This document shows positions 1 through 6,969 of a stretch of DNA of 64,000 nt, one piece after another. Each line of letters begins with the position of its first letter. Positions within the stretch are counted from its first letter, which is position 1. The notes beneath the pieces were generated by a model. That model saw only the letters and a program-made list of their open reading frames with translations. It was not told where the DNA came from and searched no databases. This stretch comes from Marinomonas hwangdonensis. Its GTDB lineage: Bacteria > Pseudomonadota > Gammaproteobacteria > Pseudomonadales > Marinomonadaceae. The stretch is taken from positions 1 to 64,000 of the forward strand of contig NZ_RIZG01000013.1 in assembly GCF_003721245.1 (NCBI RefSeq), given 5' to 3'. The translations under genes were made by a program, and so were the position numbers.

Positions 1-1
1 T

Positions 2-898
2 GTTACCGACTTAATCGCATGTTCCCTAGACGAAAGAGCGGACTTGATAATTTCATCATTAAACTCATCCTCAGAAAATGAATTCAATGCCCTCAGCGCT
101 ACTGGTTTTAAAGAGCTATTTTCAACATTAAAAACGCACTTCCCAACACTTACATCAGTGTTACATCAAACTTTTGAAATTGAAGATAATGGAGAGCTAG
201 ATGTCGATAAACTTAGAGCATTAAGTATCACTCCCCACGATATTCTTTATATGCTATCAAATGAAGACATTAAATCAGTTCGTGACAATATGGGGGTGAG
301 CAGACGAGGAAATCCACGCTTAGTTATTTTAGAAAGCTTTGCTGATGCTACCGATAAGCTAATTGAAAATTACGCATTATTAGCAAAAAGAGATCTTGCA
401 GGCCTAAAGAATGAGGGAATAGAGATTTCTGAAGTTGATATTGGAGTTAAATTTGAAGAGGTAACTAAAGCTATTTTTGAACAACTTGGTCTTGACGTAG
501 ATGAAGATTTAAGAAGGTCCATCAATACTTCAAAAGATAAAGCCGATATTATTATATCATTGAGTGAGGATGATATAATCATTGGTGAAGCTAAAACTTG
601 TAAGAACGGGGATTTTGCTAAATATTCAACTACATCTCGCCAAGTTAAAGCCTACGTTAATCGCTGCGAATCTTCTGGAAAGCGTGTTGCTCAGGTATTA
701 ATTATTGCACCATCATTTTCGAATGATTTTGTAGAATCGGCCGAGATGGATACGGAAATAAACATTTCCTTATTAGAGGCATCGGGGCTTAAGCTGATAT
801 TTGATGCATTTAAATCTAGAAGAAATCCAAACTTTTCTGCTAAGCTCTTTACAAAGGGTGGTTTATTAAAAGCAGAATTAATTGCTAAAAATATTTAA
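2..898 (+). CDS. PD-(D/E)XK nuclease-like protein, 5' truncated by window edge
   Basis: The reading frame is open back to the first base, so the true start lies outside the window; a TTG at 44 is only the first in-window start-like codon. The C-terminal half carries the pattern of a PD-(D/E)XK nuclease fold: an Asp in DKADIII (about residue 167 counted from the TTG) followed about 15 residues later by IIGEAKT, giving the E-x-K pair. The N-terminal part is helical and charged without a motif I recognise. This suggests a restriction- or repair-type endonuclease. No methylase or specificity subunit is visible here; any partner would be to the left. It lies on the plus strand, opposite to the next four complete genes. 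The fold call is fairly confident; the role is unknown. Confidence 0.6.
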   Translation, partial: VTDLIACSLDERADLIISSLNSSSENEFNALSATGFKELFSTLKTHFPTLTSVLHQTFEIEDNGELDVDKLRALSITPHDILYMLSNEDIKSVRDNMGVSRRGNPRLVILESFADATDKLIENYALLAKRDLAGLKNEGIEISEVDIGVKFEEVTKAIFEQLGLDVDEDLRRSINTSKDKADIIISLSEDDIIIGEAKTCKNGDFAKYSTTSRQVKAYVNRCESSGKRVAQVLIIAPSFSNDFVESAEMDTEINISLLEASGLKLIFDAFKSRRNPNFSAKLFTKGGLLKAELIAKNI

Positions 899-977
899 GG
901 ATACATCAAGAACTGCTCTATATTGATAATATCATTTTTCTGATAACGCAGGCTAAGATCCTATATTAACATGTTGA

Positions 978-1094
978 ATATGGTATTTTAGCCTACTAAA
1001 CGAAGCGCAGCTGAAAGACATAGGCATAACCGCATCGGACGTGAATCAAGAGGCGAGAAACTGGTTTGGAATTGATTTTTTGGTTAGAGGATAA
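978..1094 (+). pseudogene. DUF1127 (YjiS-like) C-terminal remnant
   Basis: In this frame the DNA encodes a short stretch with AQLKDIGITASDVNQEAR, which matches the conserved end of the small DUF1127 proteins (pattern LxDIGLTRxDIxxEA). There is no ATG: the frame is closed by a TGA just upstream of 978, so only the C-terminal third survives. It ends with TAA at 1092-1094, directly in front of a hairpin with a T-run. It is probably a decayed or recombined gene piece. The alternative is a very small protein using a non-standard start. Confidence 0.4.
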
Positions 1095-1120
1095 GGGCAC
1101 GTGGTGCGGGTGCTCTTTTT
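1094..1120 (+). terminator. Rho-independent terminator-like hairpin
   Basis: The 7-bp stem AGGGCAC / GTGCTCT (one G-T pair) is followed by TTTTT on the plus strand. It sits immediately after the stop of the DUF1127 remnant. Confidence 0.45.
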
Positions 1121-1148
1121 GCAGGGTTGCGCTTTCTTTAAAAAAGGT

Positions 1149-1212
1149 TGTCCTCTAACACTTGCAACACACGCGAGTTTGCGAGTCGCAGTGCTTGCGA
1201 TTGTTATGACAC
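1149..1212. repeat. Imperfect inverted repeat
   Basis: The left arm TGTCCTCTAACACTTGCAA and the right arm (reverse complement TGTCATAACAATCGCAA) pair imperfectly around a GC-rich centre with repeated GCGAG. It lies just past the 3' end of the minus-strand gene at 1216-1773. It could be a terminator-like structure or an attC-like integron site, but the canonical attC ends are not clean. Confidence 0.3.
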
Positions 1213-1215
1213 ATT

Positions 1216-1773
1216 TTAAAAAGTAGGCCTCATCATCTCGTCTGGATATGGGAGACTACAATTGATATCTCTTAAAAAACCAAGATAGTTCTCTACATCT
1301 TCATAAAATTCGTATGCTGTTCCAATGGGACGGTCTTTAAATGCATGTATTGCATTTCGCCGTTGTTGGACTCTATCTAAAAAAGAGAACCACTTTTCAT
1401 TGACTAATTTCTTTTTTCTAAAAAACTGCTTTAGCTTTTCAAAAGCCAAAATATCAGGATCAATCTGATCATTAGTCTTATAATTCAAATACTTATCTTC
1501 ATCATTACTATAATCGTCAAGATAGACTGATACAAACAGTTTCATGCTACCTTCAACAAGTACCCCCAAGTTAACCCAAGCTAAAATTAGATCTCCACTT
1601 TCGTTTTCTTTGAGTGATGACCACTTTCGTAAGGAGTGTGATAAAGAGACCTGCCAATCCAATCGAGATTTCGACATTAACTTGGCAGCGTTGCTTGGCG
1701 CCCAGTCGTGGCTATTGCTCCAAAACTCTGCCAGTTGCACATTTCCGGAAATTATTTTCTCGACATTATCCAT
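1216..1773 (-). CDS. Hypothetical protein with a HEPN-type Rx4H motif
   Basis: This 185-residue soluble, mostly helical protein is not one I can name by family. About two thirds along it has QQRRNAIHAF, which contains an R-x4-H arrangement typical of HEPN ribonuclease or HEPN-like domains, with aromatic residues around it. The ATG start gives a protein beginning MDNVEKIIS. It stands alone with no obvious MNT or antitoxin partner: the upstream gap (1774-1929) has no ORF of note. HEPN proteins often act in toxin-antitoxin or phage-defence modules, but the motif is short and could be coincidental. Confidence 0.5.
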   Translation of the reverse strand: MDNVEKIISGNVQLAEFWSNSHDWAPSNAAKLMSKSRLDWQVSLSHSLRKWSSLKENESGDLILAWVNLGVLVEGSMKLFVSVYLDDYSNDEDKYLNYKTNDQIDPDILAFEKLKQFFRKKKLVNEKWFSFLDRVQQRRNAIHAFKDRPIGTAYEFYEDVENYLGFLRDINCSLPYPDEMMRPTF

Positions 1774-1849
1774 GCTCTTGTCGCTTCCTCCATTGGGTCA
1801 TAACGCCGCCAGCAGAGGGTAGAAAACGCAGTGCGGAAGTTTCTCTAGT

Positions 1850-1875
1850 GCTATTTTCATCTGACCCTAAATTCC
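1850..1875. repeat. Dispersed repeat, copy A
   Basis: The motif GCTATTTTCATCTGACCC followed by TAAATTCC recurs at 4492-4519 with only two single-T length differences. Both copies lie in gaps between accessory genes, in the same orientation. Confidence 0.55.
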
Positions 1876-1929
1876 TCTAAATTCCTAAAAAATCAGTGCT
1901 AGTTACCTAAAGACAATTTAGATTTTTTA

Positions 1930-3252
1930 TTATATCTTCAAGAACTTTGGATCCAATAAAATTTTCACACCACTTGGCATTAAGTAGAAACCTATCTTAT
2001 TCGCTTTTCTTTTCTCTAAAAAGTCTACAGCTTTTTTATTTTCTGAAATTAGTGAAGCAGAATAGAGAGTTATAGAAATAGATATCGCATTGCTATTTAA
2101 CCAAGCACCAGAGTAATAATATTTTTTATTCTTAGAATCAAAATTTTCAGCACCTGATGGTACTGTTTGATAGTATTTTTCTTCTAGAGCATCAGGAATT
2201 ATATAGCCATATTTTTTCTCCATTCCTTTCTGCATTGACTTAAAAGAGGCGCCTTTTACGATATAATCGTCAACCTCTACTGTTCTCTCTATAAAAAGTT
2301 GCCAAAATGGATAATACATCACATTAGAAAAAAGGCTTAACTTATGCTCTTCCTCTAAATCTACAGCATCTAAAGACAAAAGATATTCTAAAATTTCTTC
2401 TGGGTTTTTCTTGTTTTGATGAACCATCTCGATAATCATAGGAGATTCATACTCTGACGCTTTTTTATTGACAGAACCTAAGTCGACATTTTTCGAAGAA
2501 AACTCTTTCAGAGTATTCAGATCTCCAGAAATCAGCGACTCTTTAAGAGATTTAAAAGATAGGAATGTAGCCGCCTCAATATTTTTAGTTTTGTTATTTA
2601 TTGATATGTTATTTTCTAAATTCTTAATAGCGCTCTCGTATATATTTTTTTGAATTTCTTTTTGCTCTATAAGTGTTTTATTCGAGCTAGAAAGAACTTC
2701 ATTTATTTTAAGCTGCTCCTCAAGCGATATAGCTAAAAGATTTTTTGATTTGTTTATGGCCTCATTTATTTTTATTTGTTCATTCAGAGAATCTAATAAA
2801 GCTTCTTTTGAAACCTCTAAAGTGGTATTTGTTTTTTCATTCTCACTCAGTATCTTCTCTTGAATCTCTTTAATTATTTCTAATGAAAGAGATTGATTTT
2901 GCAACACTTCAACCACTTCTATATTAGAAGCTAGAAATCCTTTATTCTCTCCTTCTATACTTTTATATTGAATTGAATAATAGTAAGTAGTCAGACAGAC
3001 TATACTGAAAAATATAGTACTTAATGCTACTGGAGCAAACCATATCCCTTCATATCCAACTGGCGGTTTTGATGTTGGCACAGCTAATCTAAAAAGTGCC
3101 ATAATAATGAAAAGTGTTAATGAGGCTAAACCAAGCCATAAAGCAAATGGTGCAATAGGTATTAAAAAATCACTAATAAATGAAACCACAGTACCGGCAC
3201 CAATACCAACGCTTGATACTTGCTTTATGATTCTTGAACTTAAACTCTTCAA
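1930..3252 (-). CDS. Membrane-anchored coiled-coil protein, function unknown
   Basis: This 440-residue protein has about three hydrophobic segments near the N-terminus (roughly residues 14-30, 32-56 and 70-92). They are followed by a long charged, Lys/Glu/Asn-rich coiled-coil region (about 105-230) and a mixed C-terminal domain. Within the coiled coil an about 26-residue unit with LxEQxKINE occurs twice. The C-terminal part contains MQKGMEKKYGYIIPDALEEK and no catalytic motif I recognise. Base composition is very AT-rich compared with the metabolic genes to the right, consistent with acquired DNA. It is isolated, with an intergenic gap on each side, and I cannot assign a function. Confidence 0.6.
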   Translation of the reverse strand: MKSLSSRIIKQVSSVGIGAGTVVSFISDFLIPIAPFALWLGLASLTLFIIMALFRLAVPTSKPPVGYEGIWFAPVALSTIFFSIVCLTTYYYSIQYKSIEGENKGFLASNIEVVEVLQNQSLSLEIIKEIQEKILSENEKTNTTLEVSKEALLDSLNEQIKINEAINKSKNLLAISLEEQLKINEVLSSSNKTLIEQKEIQKNIYESAIKNLENNISINNKTKNIEAATFLSFKSLKESLISGDLNTLKEFSSKNVDLGSVNKKASEYESPMIIEMVHQNKKNPEEILEYLLSLDAVDLEEEHKLSLFSNVMYYPFWQLFIERTVEVDDYIVKGASFKSMQKGMEKKYGYIIPDALEEKYYQTVPSGAENFDSKNKKYYYSGAWLNSNAISISITLYSASLISENKKAVDFLEKRKANKIGFYLMPSGVKILLDPKFLKI

Positions 3253-3406
3253 TTTATAATCCTTTTTATGACTCTTAATTTTTTAGTAATAGCTTTTTCT
3301 TGCTGCTAACGCTCTAATTTTTGGCTGAATTACAGTACAGCAGAAAAGCAGCCTCAACTTGTAAAATTATGCAGTGTTAATTCATAAATTCTATTAACGC
3401 TTCTAA

Positions 3407-3445
3407 CAGGTGATCATAAAAGCGCAGCGTTTTTGGGGTCACCTG
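3407..3445 (-). terminator. Hairpin downstream of DUF2971 gene
   Basis: Inverted repeat CAGGTGA / TCACCTG with a 25-nt loop starts 11 bases after the stop of the minus-strand DUF2971 gene. There is no clear T-run, so it is only a possible terminator. Confidence 0.3.
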
Positions 3446-3455
3446 CTTACTCTTG

Positions 3456-4193
3456 TTAAAAACCTTTCCAATCCCGATGCAACCCAACGAAGTTATCTTG
3501 AGTTAGCTTTATTTCACTGCATTGCGGGCAATAGTCTTTAGTTCCTGTTCGATCTGCCATATAGATTCGAGAACCAGTTGAGATAAATTGAACGCCCTTG
3601 ACTAATCTCTGCTCACTCATTCTATACGTTTTCAATCCCGGTTTGCAGAGTTTGAGAATGTGTAAAAGCATATCAACTTTTGATTTGTCAGCTCTGCTCC
3701 CGAATGTTATCGACTTAATGCTAACTGGTAAGAATTCTTCATTTCCGTCCAATAAGCAACGACTCTCCCCCTCATACTTCCATGGCTTTTCTTTATATAT
3801 GAGTATCTCAGCTGCTTTCTCTCGAGAGATATGGCGCTCAGTTAATGAAGGCTTCTTTAAATATGAAACCTTATGAACCTCTTGACCATCTAAGAGCTGA
3901 AGCTCAATAAGACATCCTCTCGCACCATCAGCATAGTGAGACCACATTAAAGGGTTATCCTTATCTCTACTGAAGCAAACCACTCGAAAATCCTTTATTA
4001 ACTCATCCCACTCCTGTTCTTTTTCCTTAGGAATTGTTCCATCAATTTTTATCACCCCTTCCATAGGATCGTTAAGCTCATGATGTCGAGCTGCGTACAA
4101 CCTTTCTTTCAGAAGTAAATCAAGTAAGAACTCAAAATTATTTAGTGATTTATATTTATAGAAAGTTTGCACCTTACTCACGATGAATTCCAT
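3456..4193 (-). CDS. DUF2971 family protein
   Basis: The 245-residue protein shows the DUF2971 signature: an N-terminal FYKYKSL, then LYAARHHELNDPMEG, then FRVVCFSRDKDNPLMWSHYAD (about residues 68-88). The family is of unknown function and frequent in accessory and defence-type regions. Near the C-terminus there is a single CPQC pair (about residue 225) that is not part of the usual core and might hold a metal together with nearby His. The start used is the first ATG; no strong ribosome-binding site is visible in front of it. It is a single gene with no operon partner. Confidence 0.75.
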   Translation of the reverse strand: MEFIVSKVQTFYKYKSLNNFEFLLDLLLKERLYAARHHELNDPMEGVIKIDGTIPKEKEQEWDELIKDFRVVCFSRDKDNPLMWSHYADGARGCLIELQLLDGQEVHKVSYLKKPSLTERHISREKAAEILIYKEKPWKYEGESRCLLDGNEEFLPVSIKSITFGSRADKSKVDMLLHILKLCKPGLKTYRMSEQRLVKGVQFISTGSRIYMADRTGTKDYCPQCSEIKLTQDNFVGLHRDWKGF

Positions 4194-4562
4194 TCTAAGG
4201 TTTTTAACAATTAAGGGTTATACTGCAGCGTAGCTGTGGCTATAACCCACTGTTGAACGGCTGCGTTGCTATATAGGTGATTTGCTTTTTTCATGGTAGG
4301 ACTTCCCTGTTATATAACTCGCTCAATACCAAAGCCTGTTTGGACTATGCCGCTTCAGATCGTCGTTGATCGCCGCTATGTCGATTCTTTATTTGCTCTT
4401 TTTAGCGCGATTTGATCCGAGAGGCAAGTAATTCCCTAAGCCCTTATACCTGATCCGCTTTATACACTGATAGCACCAAGTGGTAACGCTTGCTATTTTT
4501 CATCTGACCCTAAATTTCCACAGAAAGAAGCGCAGCGTATTGAGATAGGATGCATTGGTTTG
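4194..4562. other. Intergenic region, 369 bp, with inverted repeat and repeat copy B
   Basis: No ORF of note. It contains an 8-bp inverted repeat GGGTTATA / TATAACCC (4215-4222 and 4241-4248) around AGCGTAGCT, and the second copy (4492-4519) of the dispersed motif seen at 1850. The rest is unremarkable. Confidence 0.4.
4492..4519. repeat. Dispersed repeat, copy B
   Basis: It matches copy A at 1850-1875 over GCTATTTTTCATCTGACCC and TAAATTTCC, with one additional T in each of two T-runs. Confidence 0.55.
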
Positions 4563-4880
4563 CTAAATACCGTAGTCGCGCTCTACTTTCGATATGCGAG
4601 TTTTGAATGATGAATACCATTTTTCATGGCCAAGTTTTTGGGCTTGTTGATGCTCTGCATGTGCTTTCCACTGCCTAATGGACTCAAGATCAGACCAATA
4701 TGAAACAGTAATTCCAACATCCTCTCGTGCCGATTCTATGCCTAAAAAACCTGGTTGTTTTAAGGCTAGTTCGACCATTCGATCTGCCATTTGACCATAA
4801 CCGCTATCACCTTCAGTGCGGTGAGATGTAAAAATTACCGCGTAGTATGGCGGATTAGGTGTGTTAGCGATGAGAGACAT
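4563..4880 (-). CDS. Antibiotic biosynthesis monooxygenase (ABM) domain protein
   Basis: This 105-residue protein has the dimeric alpha+beta ABM fold pattern: YYAVIFTSHR at the start, MVELALKQPGFLGIES in the first helix, then GITVSYWSDLESIRQWKAHAEHQQAQ. It resembles the YqjZ-like single-domain group, whose members act as small oxygenases or heme-degrading enzymes, though many have no known substrate. The start is firm: AAGGAG lies seven bases before the ATG. It is a single-gene unit. The family call is good; the substrate is unknown. Confidence 0.75.
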   Translation of the reverse strand: MSLIANTPNPPYYAVIFTSHRTEGDSGYGQMADRMVELALKQPGFLGIESAREDVGITVSYWSDLESIRQWKAHAEHQQAQKLGHEKWYSSFKTRISKVERDYGI

Positions 4881-5207
4881 CTTTGCTCCTTTAAGTACTC
4901 AACATTATGTTCATACGCATACGCGCTATTCTCTTTATCCATTGATACTAAAAGACTTTCTAACCAGCCACCAGTAAAAGCTCGCAGTTTTTGATTGCTT
5001 TTCAGACAAGGCAGAGTAAAAACTCCGAAGCGCCAAAGAACCCCATCTTCCGTCTTCCCCTTGAAGAAAGGGGAAGAAACTTGTCCGCAGTTTGAATGAG
5101 TTATTCGTTAGAACAATGGAATTTCCTTAAAAAAGCTGCTTCGCTAATCGCGCGCTACGATTGAAGATAGTGGGTGTTGTGGGGCAAGGCTAACGCCGAG
5201 AGTGAAG
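4881..5207. other. Intergenic region, 327 bp, with hairpin and dispersed repeat
   Basis: No gene is seen. A perfect 10-bp hairpin TCTTCCCCTT / AAGGGGAAGA lies at 5053-5077. A repeat unit containing GGCTAACGCCGAGAGTGA starts at 5184 and runs into the end of the toxin gene; related copies are at 5771 and 5928. Confidence 0.4.
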
Positions 5208-5213
5208 CTAATT
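5184..5213. repeat. Dispersed repeat family, copy 1
   Basis: The consensus across three copies is GCAAGGCYAACGCCRAGA followed by RYGARGYYAAA. This copy is the most divergent and overlaps the last bases of the RelE-like gene. Confidence 0.4.
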
Positions 5214-5471
5214 ATTTTTATATACAGAAGATCTGTGTGCGACTTTGATCACGTTTATGATCAATATATCATCCCTTATCTCATAGATAATCCGATATAA
5301 ACCTTGCCTTACACGATAGTTATCCAATCCCGATAGTTTGATGCAGCCTTCTGCTCTTGGGTTGTCAGCGAGACTTTCGATCTTTTGCAATATTTTGGGT
5401 ACGTCTTTTTTAGGAATATTCTTAAAATCTTTGCTAACTGACTTTTTGAAAGAAATTTTATATTTTGCCAT
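5208..5471 (-). CDS. RelE/ParE family toxin
   Basis: This 87-residue basic protein has the RelE pattern: KISFKKSVSKDFKNIPK, then IESLADNPRAEGCIKLSG, YRVRQGLYRIIYEI and VIKVAHRSSVY. RelE proteins cleave mRNA on the ribosome. The conserved Arg residues of the YRVRxGxYRIIY strand and the terminal HRxxVY are present, so it is probably active. The start overlaps the antitoxin end by 14 bp, so the two are translated as a pair, antitoxin first. The antitoxin-toxin complex normally represses its own promoter. Confidence 0.85.
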   Translation of the reverse strand: MAKYKISFKKSVSKDFKNIPKKDVPKILQKIESLADNPRAEGCIKLSGLDNYRVRQGLYRIIYEIRDDILIINVIKVAHRSSVYKNN

Positions 5472-5691
5472 TCGCTTTTAGCTCATTTAGAAAAATTTCA
5501 TAAGTCACCTCTGGCTCATTTACTCGTTCAGATATGGCAGCAAGGTCTTCTTGATCTTCTCTCATCAGCAAGCGTACCGCTTCATCAATTAGTTCTGAAA
5601 TAGAAACATCTGATGATGCCGCTCGCATTTTTAGCGCTTGATGGATCGCAGGCTCAAAGTAAATGGTTGAACGTTTTGATAAATTACTCAT
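5458..5691 (-). CDS. Ribbon-helix-helix antitoxin
   Basis: The 77-residue acidic protein starts LSKRSTIYFEPAIHQALKMRAA, the beta-strand/helix of a CopG/RHH DNA-binding domain, followed by SISELIDEAVRLLM. The C-terminal part (VTYEIFLNELKANGK) should wrap the toxin. It is the first gene of the pair with the RelE-like gene (14-bp overlap). It is expected to bind an operator just upstream and neutralise the toxin. Confidence 0.85.
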   Translation of the reverse strand: MSNLSKRSTIYFEPAIHQALKMRAASSDVSISELIDEAVRLLMREDQEDLAAISERVNEPEVTYEIFLNELKANGKI

Positions 5692-5770
5692 GTCATACCT
5701 CGACGATTTTTTTGGAGTCTCAACATTGTAGCGCTATAACGTTAAAACATCAAAAAGCTAATTTATACGA

Positions 5771-5800
5771 GCAAAACGAACGCCAAGAGCGAGGTCAAAC
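5771..5800. repeat. Dispersed repeat family, copy 2
   Basis: It shares AACGCCAAGA, CGAGGTCAAA and the leading GCAA with the copy at 5928, with one mismatch in the core. Confidence 0.5.
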
Positions 5801-5824
5801 GGCTAGGCAATAACCCCTCCCTCG

Positions 5825-5853
5825 CCCTCCCCTTGGAAGGCATAAGGGGAGGG
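5825..5853. repeat. GC-rich perfect hairpin
   Basis: CCCTCCCCTT and AAGGGGAGGG form a 10-bp stem with a 9-nt loop. It resembles the hairpin at 5053-5077 in sequence, so the two may belong to one intergenic palindrome family. Confidence 0.5.
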
Positions 5854-5927
5854 AAAAATTACGTTGTCGGGCTAAAGCCGCGACCTAAAAAAAAATTTAA
5901 ATCAACAACTTACAAGGTTGATGCGGA

Positions 5928-5957
5928 GCAAGGCCAACGCCAAGAACGAGGTCAAAA
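5928..5957. repeat. Dispersed repeat family, copy 3
   Basis: GCAAGGCCAACGCCAAGAAC followed by GAGGTCAAAA; nearly the same as copy 2 and related to copy 1. Confidence 0.5.
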
Positions 5958-5983
5958 GACTTTAACCACCGCTAAACAAGCTA

Positions 5984-6067
5984 GAATTGAAAAATGACAT
6001 TCCTACGAGGTAGGCGGTACTTTTCTTTAAAAATACAGCGAAGGAGGAATGTCATTTGTTTCAATTC
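5984..6067. repeat. Long imperfect inverted repeat (MITE-like or structured RNA)
   Basis: The left arm GAATTGAAAAATGACATTCCT (5984-6004) pairs with 6045-6067, with a 2-nt bulge, around a 40-nt interior that contains a second small hairpin (CCTAC-GAG-GTAGG). It lies just downstream of xdhC, so it could also end that transcript, but there is no T-run. The terminal inverted repeats and small size suggest a non-autonomous element. No target-site duplication is evident. Confidence 0.5.
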
Positions 6068-6096
6068 AACCCCAAAAGCTCATTTTAATCTGCTAA

Positions 6097-6969
6097 CTAA
6101 ACCACTGAGCTTTCTTTCACGTCACTTAAAGCGTTGTTGATTTCTTTCCAAGTCAGTCCGCTGCCCTTTTTCGTTTCTGCTTTGGTTTGGGTGATTTGGA
6201 TGATTTGCCCTGCGATGGAGATGGCGATTTCGAAGGGTTTCTTGCCTGCGATTTCGTTTAAACCCACTGGGCAATGTACTGAGTCGATTTCCGCTTGGCT
6301 AAAGGAAGCGCTGACGAGGCGTTTTTTGAAGCGCAGGGCTTTGGTTTTCGAGCCGATTAGGCCGATGAATCGGCAGTCTTTTCGATCCAATAACGCTTCC
6401 ACTAGCTGATAGTCCAATGCGTGGTCGTGGGTCATGACTAAGGCGATTTCGTTATGGCCCATGTGGTCGATGTGATCTAACATGGATTCATACAAAAACG
6501 GTGTGACGTTACTCGGTAAGCCTTTGATGTTGTGGTCTTGAGCGAGATTCTCACGGCTGTCGACCCATGAGATTTTTGCCTGCATGTTTCCCAATACACT
6601 CACTAAAGTGCTTGCTACGTGTCCCATGCCAAAGATGGTGATTTTGTTGGCTGGCTCTGGAAAATATTCCAACAATACGCTGACTGTGCCGCCGCAACAT
6701 TGGTTGGTCTTGGCGGCGAGCGGAAAGTTTTCCAACACATGAGAAGGCGAAGACGCATCTTGCAACATCGCGCGGGCTTTTTGGCAAACAGCGTATTCCA
6801 GCTGTCCGCCGCCGATGGTGTCGAAGCTGTGTTCCTCAGTAATGATCATCTTGCTCGATGATTCCCGAGGCGCAGAACCTTGGGTGCCGATCACGGTGGC
6901 AATCACCCAAGCTTGCCCTGCTTTTTCTACTTCCTGTAAAGCATGAACCCAACTCATGGAAGACATCAT
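6097..6969 (-). CDS. xdhC: Xanthine dehydrogenase accessory protein XdhC
   Basis: The 290-residue protein has the XdhC N-terminal domain (VIATVIGTQGSAPRESSSKM, then TIGGGQLE, about residues 22-56) and a C-terminal Rossmann-like domain with IFGMGHVAS and RFIGLIGSKTKALRFKKRL. XdhC binds molybdenum cofactor, helps its sulfuration and inserts it into the XdhB subunit. It is the last gene of xdhABC and its ATG overlaps the xdhB stop (ATGATG), indicating coupled translation. It is not followed by a guanine deaminase gene as in some relatives; the next DNA is the repeat-rich gap. Confidence 0.95.
   Translation of the reverse strand: MMSSMSWVHALQEVEKAGQAWVIATVIGTQGSAPRESSSKMIITEEHSFDTIGGGQLEYAVCQKARAMLQDASSPSHVLENFPLAAKTNQCCGGTVSVLLEYFPEPANKITIFGMGHVASTLVSVLGNMQAKISWVDSRENLAQDHNIKGLPSNVTPFLYESMLDHIDHMGHNEIALVMTHDHALDYQLVEALLDRKDCRFIGLIGSKTKALRFKKRLVSASFSQAEIDSVHCPVGLNEIAGKKPFEIAISIAGQIIQITQTKAETKKGSGLTWKEINNALSDVKESSVV

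Larger units (their letters stand above)
5692..6096. other. Repeat-rich intergenic region, 405 bp
   Basis: No convincing gene. It holds two copies of the AACGCCAAGA repeat (5771-5800 and 5928-5957), a 10-bp GC-rich hairpin (5825-5853) and a large imperfect inverted repeat (5984-6067), all between the toxin-antitoxin pair and xdhC. Confidence 0.5.

Noticed and set aside
1149-5210. Integron cassette array
   Set aside because: No integrase is in the window and the inverted repeats lack clean RYYYAAC/GTTRRRY ends; left as a question rather than a call.
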